The notes beneath the pieces were generated by a model. The model was not told the DNA's origin and ran no database searches. It was given only the letters and a program-made list of their open reading frames with translations. DNA of 64,000 nt, taken from NCBI GenBank assembly GCA_902826615.1, contig CADEFN010000005.1, forward strand, positions 124,001 to 188,000, in the 5' to 3' direction. Position 1 is the first letter of the stretch; every line of letters starts with the position of its first letter. A program made the translations under genes and the position numbers. This document shows, piece by piece, positions 53,871 to 62,979 of the stretch. This stretch comes from an uncultured Gemmatimonadota bacterium. GTDB taxonomy: Bacteria; Gemmatimonadota; Gemmatimonadetes; Gemmatimonadales; Gemmatimonadaceae.

Positions 53871-55055
53871 ATGCCGGTGCTGACTCCCGACTCCCTCCCC
53901 GAGATCCAGGCGGCACTGGCAGAACAGGGGCTCGATGGGTGGTTGCTCTACGACTTTCGTGCGTGCAATCCCATCGCGCGGCAGGTCATCGGGATCGAGA
54001 CCAGCTTGTCGCGCCGCATCTGTGTGTATGTCCCGCAGAGTGGGCTCCCCCAGGCGCTATCGCATAACATCGAGCAGGGAGCCTGGCGCGACTGGCCCGA
54101 AAACTGGCCGCGTGAACGCTACAGTGCCTGGCCAGCACTCGAGTCGTGGGTGCAGCGAACGGTTGGGGGACGTCGGATCGCCATGGAATATTCTCCAGGC
54201 GACGCGGTGCCCTATGTGGACCGGGTCCCGGCCGGGGTGCTGGACATGGTGCGGCAGACAGGTGCCACCGTCGAGACGTCCGGCGAACTGGTATCACGGT
54301 TTTACTCGGTCTGGACGCCCGCTCACCTGGCGGCTCACCATCGGGCCGCCGAAGCGATTGCCGCCGTCGGGCAGGATGCGCTGCGATGGGTCGGTGCCGA
54401 AGTACACCGCGGGAGCCGGGTCCACGAACACGATGTGCAAGCGCGCATCCTCGAGGCCTTTGCTCGCGCCGGGCTTGAAACCTATGCCCCGCCTAACGTC
54501 TCTGTGGGCGCCAACGCGGCCGACCCGCATTACGAGCCCTCGGCGGATCACCCGCAGCTTATCACTGCCGGCAATGTGCTCCTGATCGACCTCTGGGCCA
54601 AGGAGCCCGGCGCCGTGTACGCCGATCAGACCTGGATGGCGGTGCTCGGCGCTCCGTCGGCGCGCGCCCTTGATATCTGGACCGCCATTCGCGATGCGCG
54701 CGATGCCGCGATTACGCACATACGCGAGCGCGTTCGGGCCGGTGAGGTGGTGCGCGGGGCCGACGCCGACGATGTCACGCGCGCGGTCATTGTCGCACGT
54801 GGGTATGGCGACGCGTTCATTCATCGCACTGGGCATTCCATTGATGCCGGGGGCATCCATGGATCGGGGCCAAACCTCGACAACCTCGAAACCCGGGATG
54901 TGCGGACGCTGCAGCGTGGACTCGGCTTCTCCATCGAGCCCGGCATCTACCTCAGAGGCGACATCGGGATGCGCACCGAGGTGAATGGCTACATCGCCGA
55001 TCGCGAGCTGGTGATCACGCCCGCGAAGTATCAGCACGAGCTGCTCGTGGTGTAG
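53871..55055 (+). CDS. M24 (Xaa-Pro peptidase-like) metalloprotease
   Basis: A 394-residue pita-bread-fold peptidase. Five metal ligands are visible: Asp (LLIDLWA), Asp (VYADQTW), His (HRTGHSID), Glu (FSIEPGIY) and Glu (RTEVNGY). The N-terminal 150 residues form the creatinase-like domain. Probably an aminopeptidase cleaving Xaa-Pro; cytoplasmic (no signal). An APC permease gene follows 45 bp later, suggesting peptide and amino-acid use. Confidence 0.9.
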   Translation: MPVLTPDSLPEIQAALAEQGLDGWLLYDFRACNPIARQVIGIETSLSRRICVYVPQSGLPQALSHNIEQGAWRDWPENWPRERYSAWPALESWVQRTVGGRRIAMEYSPGDAVPYVDRVPAGVLDMVRQTGATVETSGELVSRFYSVWTPAHLAAHHRAAEAIAAVGQDALRWVGAEVHRGSRVHEHDVQARILEAFARAGLETYAPPNVSVGANAADPHYEPSADHPQLITAGNVLLIDLWAKEPGAVYADQTWMAVLGAPSARALDIWTAIRDARDAAITHIRERVRAGEVVRGADADDVTRAVIVARGYGDAFIHRTGHSIDAGGIHGSGPNLDNLETRDVRTLQRGLGFSIEPGIYLRGDIGMRTEVNGYIADRELVITPAKYQHELLVV

Positions 55056-55100
55056 CGACCATGACTGCCGCGCGCGGCTGCGCCACCGCGAGAATCTGAT

Positions 55101-56453
55101 ATGACCTCACCCGGTCGTGAGAGCGAGGGACTGCGCCGGGAACTGGGAGTCTTTTCAGCGGCACTGCTGGTGGTGGGTGGCATTATCGGCAGCGGGATTT
55201 TCTTCACACCCGCCGAGGTGGCGCGGGCCCTGCCGAGTTCAGGGTGGATCTTCGGTGTGTGGGCGTTAGGCGGATTCCTGGCGCTGGCAGGCGCGCTGAC
55301 GTACGCCGAACTCGGCGCCATGCTGCCGGATGCCGGTGGGCCCTACGTCTACATCCGGCAGGCGTTCGGTCCGCTGCCCGCCTTTCTGTATTGCTGGATG
55401 ACGATCCTGAGTATTGCGTCGGGCGCGATCGCCGCGGTCTCCCTTGGGTTTGCCGGGTACCTCGCGCGCTGGGTGGATCTGGCCCCGTTGGGTGGGCGGC
55501 TTCCGGTGGCCGCGGTGACGATCGTGGTGCTGACATGCACCAACGTCGTGGGACTCAAACCCGGAATTGCGCTCCAGAACGTCCTGACGATGGCCAAGAT
55601 TGTGGCCCTGACCGTTTTGATCATGGGCGGGCTGGTGGCGTGGGTGGCCTTTGCCGACCCACCAATGGTGCCGAGCGCGCCCGCCGCGCCGGCGTCGTTG
55701 CTCTCCGGTTTTGCGGCCGCCTTTGTGGCCGTGCTGTTCACGATCGGCGGATGGCAGCAGCTCAATATGGTAGCGGGGGAAATTGTGGAGCCGCAGAAAA
55801 CCATTCCGCGTGCCCTGCTGCTGGGCATCGTTATGGTGGTGGTGATCTACCTCGGTGCCAACGCCGTGTATTTGCGCACGCTCGGGCGCGACGGTTTGGC
55901 GGCGAGTAGCGCGGTGGCGGCCGACGCCATGCAACGGATGGCGGGAACGCCGGGATCCACCTTCATCACCGTTTCGGCGATGTTGTCGATCCTCGGCTTC
56001 TTGAATGTGGCGCTGATTACAAACTCTCGTCTGCCGTATGCGTTGGCACGCGACGGTCTGTTCTGGCGTGCCGCGGCGCGTGTTCACCCCAGGTTCGGCA
56101 CACCACACGTGGCGATTGCGCTCCTTGGGGGGTGGTCGCTGACGCTCCTGGTCCTGACCGGCGGCCGCATCGGCGACCTGCTCAGTGGGGTGGTCTTTGC
56201 CGACTGGATTTTCTTCGGCCTCGGCGCAGCGTCGGTGTTTGTGCTGCGCCGGACCATGCCCGATGCCGTGCGTCCCTATCGGGTGGTGGGGTACCCGTGG
56301 GTGCCGGCCGCTTTTGTAGTGGCGGCAGTGGCCGGCGTCGCCAGCGCATTCATCGCCGCTCCCGGCATGTCGGCGCTGGGCTGCGTCTCTCTCGTCGTCG
56401 GGACCTTGCTGTTCAAGGTCCTGTCGCGCGCCAAGGGGCGCGATACCGCCTGA
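55101..56453 (+). CDS. APC-family amino acid permease
   Basis: A 450-residue transporter with 12 predicted TM helices. The first helix carries the substrate-binding GSGIFFTPAEV (unwound G-S-G), followed by ALAGALTYAELGAMLPDAGGPYVYIRQAFGP. It probably imports amino acids by proton or exchange coupling. It resembles the second permease at 58084 but is not adjacent in operon. Contains one CGTTAGG (WALGG). Confidence 0.93.
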   Translation: MTSPGRESEGLRRELGVFSAALLVVGGIIGSGIFFTPAEVARALPSSGWIFGVWALGGFLALAGALTYAELGAMLPDAGGPYVYIRQAFGPLPAFLYCWMTILSIASGAIAAVSLGFAGYLARWVDLAPLGGRLPVAAVTIVVLTCTNVVGLKPGIALQNVLTMAKIVALTVLIMGGLVAWVAFADPPMVPSAPAAPASLLSGFAAAFVAVLFTIGGWQQLNMVAGEIVEPQKTIPRALLLGIVMVVVIYLGANAVYLRTLGRDGLAASSAVAADAMQRMAGTPGSTFITVSAMLSILGFLNVALITNSRLPYALARDGLFWRAAARVHPRFGTPHVAIALLGGWSLTLLVLTGGRIGDLLSGVVFADWIFFGLGAASVFVLRRTMPDAVRPYRVVGYPWVPAAFVVAAVAGVASAFIAAPGMSALGCVSLVVGTLLFKVLSRAKGRDTA

Positions 56454-56511
56454 CGTCTCGTACCCGACTCGCGCGAAGCGGACCACATGATCGCGCGTGG
56501 TGACCTGGAGG

Positions 56512-56775
56512 TCAGCCGCCCCCGGTAAGCCAGGTGCGGACCCGGAACATCTCTTCGCTCACCGGACGGCGGGCGTCGTATGCGGTCTCGATCTCCTGCA
56601 ACAGCGTACGCGGGTCGGCATCGTACTGCTCGCCCTCGGTGTTCCATGAGTTGGAGGTCCATTCACGAACAGGCGCCAGGCCGTTGCGTGGACGGCCGAT
56701 GAGCAGCAGCCGCTCGGGGACCTTCGGGCTTCCGCCAATGCGAAGGGTGAGGAAGTCGTCGTCGGAGAAAGACAT
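56512..56775 (-). CDS. Small hypothetical protein downstream of ctaB
   Basis: An 87-residue soluble protein (LTLRIGGSPKVPERLLLIGRPRNGLAPVREWTSNSWNTEGEQYDADPRTLLQEIETAYDARRPVSEEMFRVRTWL). Its ATG lies 3 bp after the ctaB stop, so it is co-transcribed. No family recognised. Confidence 0.65.
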   Translation of the reverse strand: MSFSDDDFLTLRIGGSPKVPERLLLIGRPRNGLAPVREWTSNSWNTEGEQYDADPRTLLQEIETAYDARRPVSEEMFRVRTWLTGGG

Positions 56776-56778
56776 CGC

Positions 56779-57669
56779 CTAACGAATGGCCCGGTCGGCG
56801 ACCATGGCCACAAAGAGGAGTGCGAGGTAGAGGAGGGAGTACTTGTACACCCACCAGGCCGGCTTGGCCCAAGGGGTCTCGCGGCGAATTCTGATGACGC
56901 CGTGCAGCAGCAGACCACCCAGCACTACGGCACTTGCCAGGTAGATCATCCCAAAGGCGCCGAACGTGACGGGAAGCAGCGTGAGGCCGAGCAGGATCAG
57001 CGTGTACCAGAGCATCTGGTCCATCGTTTTCCGCTCACCCCACACCAGTGGCGCCATGGGCACGCCGGCTCGGCTGTAGTCCACCTGCTTGAGCAACGCG
57101 AGGGCCCAGAAGTGCGGTGGCGTCCAGAAGAAGACGATCAGAAAGAGATAGACCGCGGCGAGATCGATGCGTCCGGTGACGGCTGCCCATCCCACCAGGG
57201 GAGGGAAGGCGCCGGCGGCTCCGCCGATCACGATGTTCTGCGGTGTGGTGCGCTTGAGCCAGCGGGTGTACACCAGCACATAGAAGTAGAAACCACCTAA
57301 CGCGAGCGCCGCCGTCAGCGGGTTGATGAAGCGGCCGAGGAGCCAGGTGGCTGCTGCGGCGAGCGCGACGCCAAAGGCAAGCACCGCGCGCGCGCCCATG
57401 CGTCCGCTGGGGATGGGGCGCAAACGGGTTCGGGCCATGACATCGTCGATATCACGGTCGAGATACATGTTGACCGCATTCGCGCCGCCGGCCATCAGGT
57501 AGCCTCCCACCGTGACCAGCAGGACCTGAAGCCAGGTGGGGTCCCCGGCCACAAACATGGGTGCCACGGTGGTCACCAGCAGCAGGGAGATGATCCGCGG
57601 CTTGGTGAGGGTGACGAAATCCCTGAATGCCGATGGTTCGGGGCGTGTGGCGGCGGCTGGGTGCGCCAT
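56779..57669 (-). CDS. ctaB: Protoheme IX farnesyltransferase (heme o synthase)
   Basis: A UbiA-superfamily enzyme of 296 residues that adds a farnesyl group to heme b for cytochrome oxidases. The first prenyl-diphosphate motif NMYLDRDIDDVMARTRLRPIPSG is intact, the second region is SRAGVPMAPLVWGERKT, and seven to nine TM helices are visible. The stop TAG lies in a CGTTAGG heptamer. Preceded, with a 2-bp gap, by a COX2-like hairpin gene. This gene indicates an aerobic chain with heme o or heme a. Confidence 0.95.
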   Translation of the reverse strand: MAHPAAATRPEPSAFRDFVTLTKPRIISLLLVTTVAPMFVAGDPTWLQVLLVTVGGYLMAGGANAVNMYLDRDIDDVMARTRLRPIPSGRMGARAVLAFGVALAAAATWLLGRFINPLTAALALGGFYFYVLVYTRWLKRTTPQNIVIGGAAGAFPPLVGWAAVTGRIDLAAVYLFLIVFFWTPPHFWALALLKQVDYSRAGVPMAPLVWGERKTMDQMLWYTLILLGLTLLPVTFGAFGMIYLASAVVLGGLLLHGVIRIRRETPWAKPAWWVYKYSLLYLALLFVAMVADRAIR

Positions 57670-57671
57670 GG

Positions 57672-57926
57672 TCAGTCTCCCGCCGTCGCAGCCACGGGCG
57701 TCATTGAAGCAGTTCCGGCGGGCAGGGCGCGGTAGGTCGCGATGAGTAGCACGACGAGGGCGATAGCCGGAATCACGATCCAGAGCGTCTCGCGGGCACG
57801 GCTGGCCAGGCTGGTGTTGGCCGCCGGTGTTTGTCCGGCAAAGAGGTCTCGCAAGACCAGGAGCTGCCCGATGAGGGCCATCCCGCCGGCGAGGGCAAAG
57901 ATCAGGAGGGCGAGCTGGCGCGACAT
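57672..57926 (-). CDS. Two-helix membrane protein resembling the COX2 N-terminus
   Basis: An 84-residue protein with TM helices at about 5-27 and 45-68. The sequence between and into the second helix (SLASRARETLWIVIPAIALVVLLIATYRALP) resembles the region before TM2 of cytochrome oxidase subunit II, where E-x2-W-x2-I-P precedes the helix. The CuA domain is absent. It is first in an operon with ctaB, which supports an oxidase-related role. The ATG at 57926 was chosen; the frame is open further upstream. Confidence 0.6.
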   Translation of the reverse strand: MSRQLALLIFALAGGMALIGQLLVLRDLFAGQTPAANTSLASRARETLWIVIPAIALVVLLIATYRALPAGTASMTPVAATAGD

Positions 57927-58083
57927 GGGAGAAATGTCGCCGGTCAGGGAGGGCGTTGGAAGCGCTTGGCGAAGATGGGCGGGTTCACGAGCCGGGTGTA
58001 AACGACACTGAGACCACCTTCCGAAGGATGCTTTCCCGGGACCCCTCGCCCTTCCGCTCGCGTCCCGGTACCATTGCCAGCCC

Positions 58084-59430
58084 ATGACGACACCTCCCCA
58101 AACATCCGGCGGACTCCCGCGACGACTTGGCCTCTGGAGCGCCATCGCCGTGGTGGTCGGGTCGGCCATCGGCTCCGGCATCTTCCGGTCGCCGGCCGGT
58201 ATCGCCGACCGTATTCCCGGGCCGGCGCCCCTCCTCACCATGTGGGTGATCGGCGGCCTGATCTCACTGTGCGGTGCCCTGACGCTCGCCGAAGTGGCGA
58301 GTGAAGTACCGAAAACGGGTGGGATCTATGCCTTCCTCAAGGAAGCGTGGGGCCGCCTGCCGGCCTTCCTGTTCGGGTGGGCGCAGCTCACGGTGGTGCG
58401 CGCCGCGGCGTTAGGCGCCATTTCCATCACCTTTGCCGAATACTTCCTGCGGTTCCTGGGCTACGATCCGACCATCGAGCCCTACAAGGATTATGCGCAT
58501 TACATCGCGGCGCTGGCCATCGCGATCACGGCGACGTTCAATGTCGTTGGGGTGCGGATGGGGTCGGCAGTGGTGAATGTCACCACCGTGCTCAAGACGG
58601 GTGGTCTGGCCGTGATCATTGCGCTGGCCCTCACCCTTGGCCTGGGCCGCACCGGCGGGAACTTCACGCCGATGATGCCGCAGGAGGTGGTGCCGGTGAC
58701 GGCGTATGGGGCCGCGCTGGTGTCGCTGCTGTGGGCCTACGACGGGTGGATGGATCTGTCGTATGTGGCGGGTGAGGTGAAGGACCCCGAGCGCAACATG
58801 CCGAGGGCTCTCATCTATGGGACGCTGGCCATCATCGCCGTGTTCTGCCTGGCGAACGTGGCCTACCTCAGTGTGCTGTCGATCGGCGAGATGCGCGCCT
58901 CCAAACTTGTCGCAGCAGATGTGGCGCAGCGGCTCATGGGCGATGGCGGGGTGAAGTTTGTGGCGTTCACGGTGATGGCGTCCACATTCGGGACCCTCAA
59001 TGCGGTCCTGCTGACGAGTCCGCGAATTCTCTTTGCTGCCTCGGACGACGGGATGCTCCCGAAGTTCATCTCAAAGGTGCATCCCAAATTCCAGACCCCG
59101 TACGCCGCCATCTCGCTCGTGGCAACGCTGGGCATGGTGTTCGTGCTGTTCCTGAACTTCGAGAAGCTGGCCGATGCCTTTGTCTACGCCATGCTGCCCT
59201 TCTACGCGGGGGGTGTCGGGGCGGTGTACGTACTGCGCCGCCGGCCGGGCTACAGGCCGAAGTTCTCCACCCCGGGTTATCCGGTTGTGCCCGCCATTTT
59301 CATTGCAGCGGTCCTGTATCTGCTGGTCAATGGTCTCCTCGACCCGGGGACCCGCCTGTGGACGGTCGGCATTTTCGGGGTCCTGCTGCTCGGCATCCCG
59401 GTCTACAAGGTCTTCGTGGAGAAGAAATAG
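58084..59430 (+). CDS. APC-family amino acid permease, second copy
   Basis: A 448-residue transporter with 12 TM helices. GSAIGSGIFRSPAGI in TM1 and LTLAEVASEVPKTGGIYAFLKEAWG afterward are typical of the LAT/AAT branch. YDGWMDLSYVAGEVKDPERNMPRAL is the well-conserved loop after TM6. It probably carries neutral amino acids. The start ATG at 58084 leaves 157 bp from the divergent COX2-like gene for promoters. No clear terminator follows. Confidence 0.93.
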   Translation: MTTPPQTSGGLPRRLGLWSAIAVVVGSAIGSGIFRSPAGIADRIPGPAPLLTMWVIGGLISLCGALTLAEVASEVPKTGGIYAFLKEAWGRLPAFLFGWAQLTVVRAAALGAISITFAEYFLRFLGYDPTIEPYKDYAHYIAALAIAITATFNVVGVRMGSAVVNVTTVLKTGGLAVIIALALTLGLGRTGGNFTPMMPQEVVPVTAYGAALVSLLWAYDGWMDLSYVAGEVKDPERNMPRALIYGTLAIIAVFCLANVAYLSVLSIGEMRASKLVAADVAQRLMGDGGVKFVAFTVMASTFGTLNAVLLTSPRILFAASDDGMLPKFISKVHPKFQTPYAAISLVATLGMVFVLFLNFEKLADAFVYAMLPFYAGGVGAVYVLRRRPGYRPKFSTPGYPVVPAIFIAAVLYLLVNGLLDPGTRLWTVGIFGVLLLGIPVYKVFVEKK

Positions 59431-59602
59431 GGGTTTTTTCTGGCGGGTGAGCGGGCATTCCGCCGCCTGCCAACCCTTCTTGTCACCGCTCCGTCACACA
59501 ACTTGACCCGTCTGTCACGACGGGGCAGGTTTCACGCGGCTCTCAGACTGCTCCACCCCGATGTCGAGCGCGAGCTGCCAACCTCCCCATTCCCGTCAAC
59601 AG

Positions 59603-62600
59603 ATGACCAAACTTCGTCGATTCCTGACGCTTGCCGCCGCGCTGGTAGCGGTCGCTGGCGCCAAGGTTCCGGCCGCCATGGCACAGGGTGTCACCACCGG
59701 TGCGCTGCGCGGAACGGTAACCGACTCCGTGGGCAACCCCGTCGAGGGTGTCCAGATTCGCGCCACCAACAAGTCCACGGGCTACGGCGCTGGCGCGGTG
59801 ACCCGCGCAAACGGCAGCTACTACATGCAGGGGCTCGAAGTGGGCACCTACACGGTGGTGGCTCGTCGCATCGGGTTTGAGCCGCGCACCCAGGACAATG
59901 TGGTGGTGGCCCTCAGCCAGACGGCCTACGCGGATTTCAAGCTGACGCAGACTGTGGCACAGCTGGCTGGGGTCCGGGTGACGGCCACGGCTACTGCGGC
60001 CGAAACCTTCGCCCCGTCGAACACGGGTACCAAGGCAGTGGTGTCTGATACCACCATCCAGCGCCTGCCGACTCTGACGCGCAATTTGGTGGACTTCATC
60101 AAGATCGCTCCTCAGGTCTCGGCGTCGGGCCCCGGATTCTCGGCGGGCGGTATGTCGAACCGCATGAACAACGTGCAGATCGACGGTGCCACCGAGCGCG
60201 ACGTCTTCGGACTCGGTGCCACCGGTCAGCCCGGCGCGCAGGTGAGCGCCAAGAGTGTTGGTCTCGAAGCGGTGAAGGAGTTCCAGATCGTGCTCGCGCC
60301 GTTCGACGTGCGGCAGGGCAACTTCGGTGGTCTTCTGCTCAATGCCGTCACCAAGAGCGGAACCAACGATTTTCAGGGCTCTGCCTTCTGGTTCTACCGC
60401 GATGAGAAGTTCAGCGCTGACACCTCGGTGACGCGCGCCACGCCGTTTGACCGCACGCAGTACGGCTTCTCCCTCGGTGGACCGATCATCAAGGACAAGC
60501 TGCACTTCTTCATTACGCCGGAGTTCCAGACCGAGAATTCGCCGTTGTCGGGCCCCTTCTTCGGGCAGCCTGCCGACCAGACGCCGGTGTTCGGTATCAG
60601 CGACGCCAATCGTCAGCGTTTCGAGCAGATCATGGGGCAGCTGGGTGAGTCGCAGCTGGGCAATGCCGGTTTCGCGAATGTGCCGAACCCGCTCGCCAAC
60701 TTCTTCGGCCGCCTCGACTGGCGCGTGAATGACACCCATCGCGCGGTGTTCCGGCTCAACTATTCCGACGCCGAGTCGCCGCGCACGCAGCAGAGTCGTG
60801 CGGCCAACCGCGTGGTGTATTCCGGTCAGTTCCACGACTTCACGTCGCAGAAGATTGCGCCGGTCTTCCAGCTGTACTCCAACTTCAGCAACGGCACGTT
60901 CAACGAGTTTTTTGCCGGCTACAACCGGGTGCGTGATCGCCGGACGCCTCGCTCCAACTTCCCGCAGATCCAGGTGACGGTGCCGCTGGTAACGGGTGGT
61001 AACGCGACGGTCTTTGCGGGCGCCGACCAGTTCTCGCAGGGGAACGAAGTCGACATGGACACCTACGAGATCACCAACAACTTCACGATCCCGAAGGGGA
61101 GCCACAACTTCACGTTCGGCACGCGCAATGAGTTCGTGAAGGTGCGCAACCAGTTCACGCAGTCGTCGTTTGGTGTGTGGCAGTTCCGCGATCTCGACTC
61201 GCTGGCGGCGGGCAATGCCAACGGTTTCCGCAAGGCGATCATCCTGAGCCAGGGCGGCAACACGTTGTTTGACCAGTTCCAGAGTGCCTGGTACGCGCAG
61301 GATCAGTGGACGGTGACCCCGCGCTTCACGCTGACCTACGGGTTGCGCGCCGACATCGTGAACTTCCCCAAGGACATCACGGAGAACCCGCAGATCCTTG
61401 CCGCGTACGGCCGCAGCACCTCGGACTTCCCCAAGACACGTGTGCAGTGGTCGCCACGTGCCGGCTTCAACTGGGATGTCACCGGCGACCAGAAGAATCA
61501 GGTTCGCGGTGGCGCCGGTCTCTTCGTGGGGCCGCCTGCCGGTGTGTGGCTCGCCAACTCGTACGCCAACAGCGGCAACATCATCACCTTCCTCAACTGC
61601 GGCGCCGGTTTCGGCAACGCTGGTGGTCAGGCCCCGGCCTTCAACAAGGATCCCGCGGCGATCAACGCCTGCCGTACCGGAGCGGCCACCCGCCCGATCG
61701 GCGACGTGAACCTGATCCAGAACGACCTCAACTTCCCGCAGCCCTTCCGCGGCACGCTGGCCTACGACCGCCAGCTCCCGTGGGATCTCGTCGCGACCGT
61801 GGAAGGACTCTACAGCCGCACGATGAATCAGTTGTTCTTCACGAACATCAACATCGACCAGGCCCGTGGCACCGACAAGTTCGGCCGGGTGATTTTTGCT
61901 GACACCATTCGGGCGGCAACCGGTGTGGCCGTGCCGTTCATTCCGGCTGGGGTGCGTGCCAATGGCGGAACAGGTGTGTTTGCCACGGCTATCGACATGG
62001 GCAACCAGAACATGGACTACGCCTGGAACGTCACCACCCAGCTGCGCAAGCGGTACAGCAACAACTGGGAGGGTCTGCTGGCCTACACGTATGGCCGCGC
62101 ACAGGACGTGGCGTCGTTCACCTCGTCCACGCACATCTCCAACTGGCAGTTCGGGCGGACCCTGTCCACCGATCAGTTTGACCCGCTGCTGGGCACCTCG
62201 CTCTTCGATCAGCGCCACAAGTTCCTCGCCAATCTCACCTATACGCTCAACTGGCTGAAGAAGGCGTCGACGGACTTCACGCTCTTCTATCAGGGCTCCA
62301 GCGGTGCGCCGCACGACTACATCTACGCTGCGGGTCCGTCCGGTGGATCGGGTGACCTCAACGGCGACGGACGGCAGGGGAATGACCTGCTGTATGTGCC
62401 GACGCGCGCGACCGATGCCACGCAGCTCCAGTTCCGCGACATCACGCAGACAGTGAGCGGGGTTACGACTGTCCGTGTGTCAGCGGCGCAGCAGGCGGCC
62501 AACTTCGACAACTTCATCAGTCAGTCGCCCTGCCTGAACAACGCCCGCGGCAGCATCATCCAGCGCAACGTCTGCCGGTTGCCATTTCTCAACCGTGTCG

Positions 62601-62896
62601 ACCTGAGCGTGCGTCAGAACCTCAGCTACTTCGGCACGCAGCGCGCGTCGATCCAGTTCGACGTCTTCAACTTCGGCAACATGCTGAACAGCGAGTGGGG
62701 CAAGGAGCGCATCTCGCCTCGCTCGGGTAACAGCAACATCCCGCTACTCACGCATGTCGGCCAGTCGAGCAACGACACGCGTACGGCGATCCCGATTGTA
62801 CAGTTCGACAACATCAGCAATGGCGCCGAGTACATCGACGGCGTGTTTGCGGCCAACTTCTGGCGCACGCAGCTGTCGTTCCGTATCTCGTTCTAA
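59603..62896 (+). CDS. TonB-dependent receptor with N-terminal regulatory-like domain
   Basis: A 1097-residue outer-membrane receptor. The signal peptide ends AMAQ. Residues about 28-115 are a carboxypeptidase-regulatory-like beta-sandwich (GALRGTVTDSVGNPVEGVQIRATNKSTG). The plug is at about 125-260 (NNVQIDGATERDVFG, LEAVKEFQIVLAPFDVRQGNFGGLLLNAVTKSGTNDFQGSAF) and the remainder is the barrel, ending in the outer-membrane signal Phe (LSFRISF). No classical TonB box was identified. It resembles OmpA-related/Oar-type receptors that take up large substrates such as peptides or glycans. The ATG at 59603 gives the signal peptide. Confidence 0.93.
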   Translation: MTKLRRFLTLAAALVAVAGAKVPAAMAQGVTTGALRGTVTDSVGNPVEGVQIRATNKSTGYGAGAVTRANGSYYMQGLEVGTYTVVARRIGFEPRTQDNVVVALSQTAYADFKLTQTVAQLAGVRVTATATAAETFAPSNTGTKAVVSDTTIQRLPTLTRNLVDFIKIAPQVSASGPGFSAGGMSNRMNNVQIDGATERDVFGLGATGQPGAQVSAKSVGLEAVKEFQIVLAPFDVRQGNFGGLLLNAVTKSGTNDFQGSAFWFYRDEKFSADTSVTRATPFDRTQYGFSLGGPIIKDKLHFFITPEFQTENSPLSGPFFGQPADQTPVFGISDANRQRFEQIMGQLGESQLGNAGFANVPNPLANFFGRLDWRVNDTHRAVFRLNYSDAESPRTQQSRAANRVVYSGQFHDFTSQKIAPVFQLYSNFSNGTFNEFFAGYNRVRDRRTPRSNFPQIQVTVPLVTGGNATVFAGADQFSQGNEVDMDTYEITNNFTIPKGSHNFTFGTRNEFVKVRNQFTQSSFGVWQFRDLDSLAAGNANGFRKAIILSQGGNTLFDQFQSAWYAQDQWTVTPRFTLTYGLRADIVNFPKDITENPQILAAYGRSTSDFPKTRVQWSPRAGFNWDVTGDQKNQVRGGAGLFVGPPAGVWLANSYANSGNIITFLNCGAGFGNAGGQAPAFNKDPAAINACRTGAATRPIGDVNLIQNDLNFPQPFRGTLAYDRQLPWDLVATVEGLYSRTMNQLFFTNINIDQARGTDKFGRVIFADTIRAATGVAVPFIPAGVRANGGTGVFATAIDMGNQNMDYAWNVTTQLRKRYSNNWEGLLAYTYGRAQDVASFTSSTHISNWQFGRTLSTDQFDPLLGTSLFDQRHKFLANLTYTLNWLKKASTDFTLFYQGSSGAPHDYIYAAGPSGGSGDLNGDGRQGNDLLYVPTRATDATQLQFRDITQTVSGVTTVRVSAAQQAANFDNFISQSPCLNNARGSIIQRNVCRLPFLNRVDLSVRQNLSYFGTQRASIQFDVFNFGNMLNSEWGKERISPRSGNSNIPLLTHVGQSSNDTRTAIPIVQFDNISNGAEYIDGVFAANFWRTQLSFRISF

Positions 62897-62909
62897 CTTG
62901 CGAGGTTCG

Positions 62910-62952
62910 ACACAAGGGGCGGGCGCCAATCGGCGCTCGCCCTTTGTGTTTT
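62910..62952 (+). terminator. Strong rho-independent terminator of the TonB receptor gene
   Basis: An 18-bp stem (62910-62927 with 62932-62949, two G-T pairs) with an AATC loop, followed by TTTCC. It starts 14 bp after the receptor stop. Confidence 0.9.
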
Positions 62953-62979
62953 CCTCCGGTTACGCTGGAGCATTGCATC

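Noticed and set aside
55266-56486. A 406-residue open frame antisense to the first APC permease
   Set aside because: His/Arg/Gln-rich sequence with no hydrophobic segments, typical of a reverse-complement of a membrane protein gene.
59543-62314. A 923-residue open frame antisense to the TonB receptor
   Set aside because: GC-biased shadow. It has no domain pattern and the sense strand carries a clear receptor with signal peptide and terminator.
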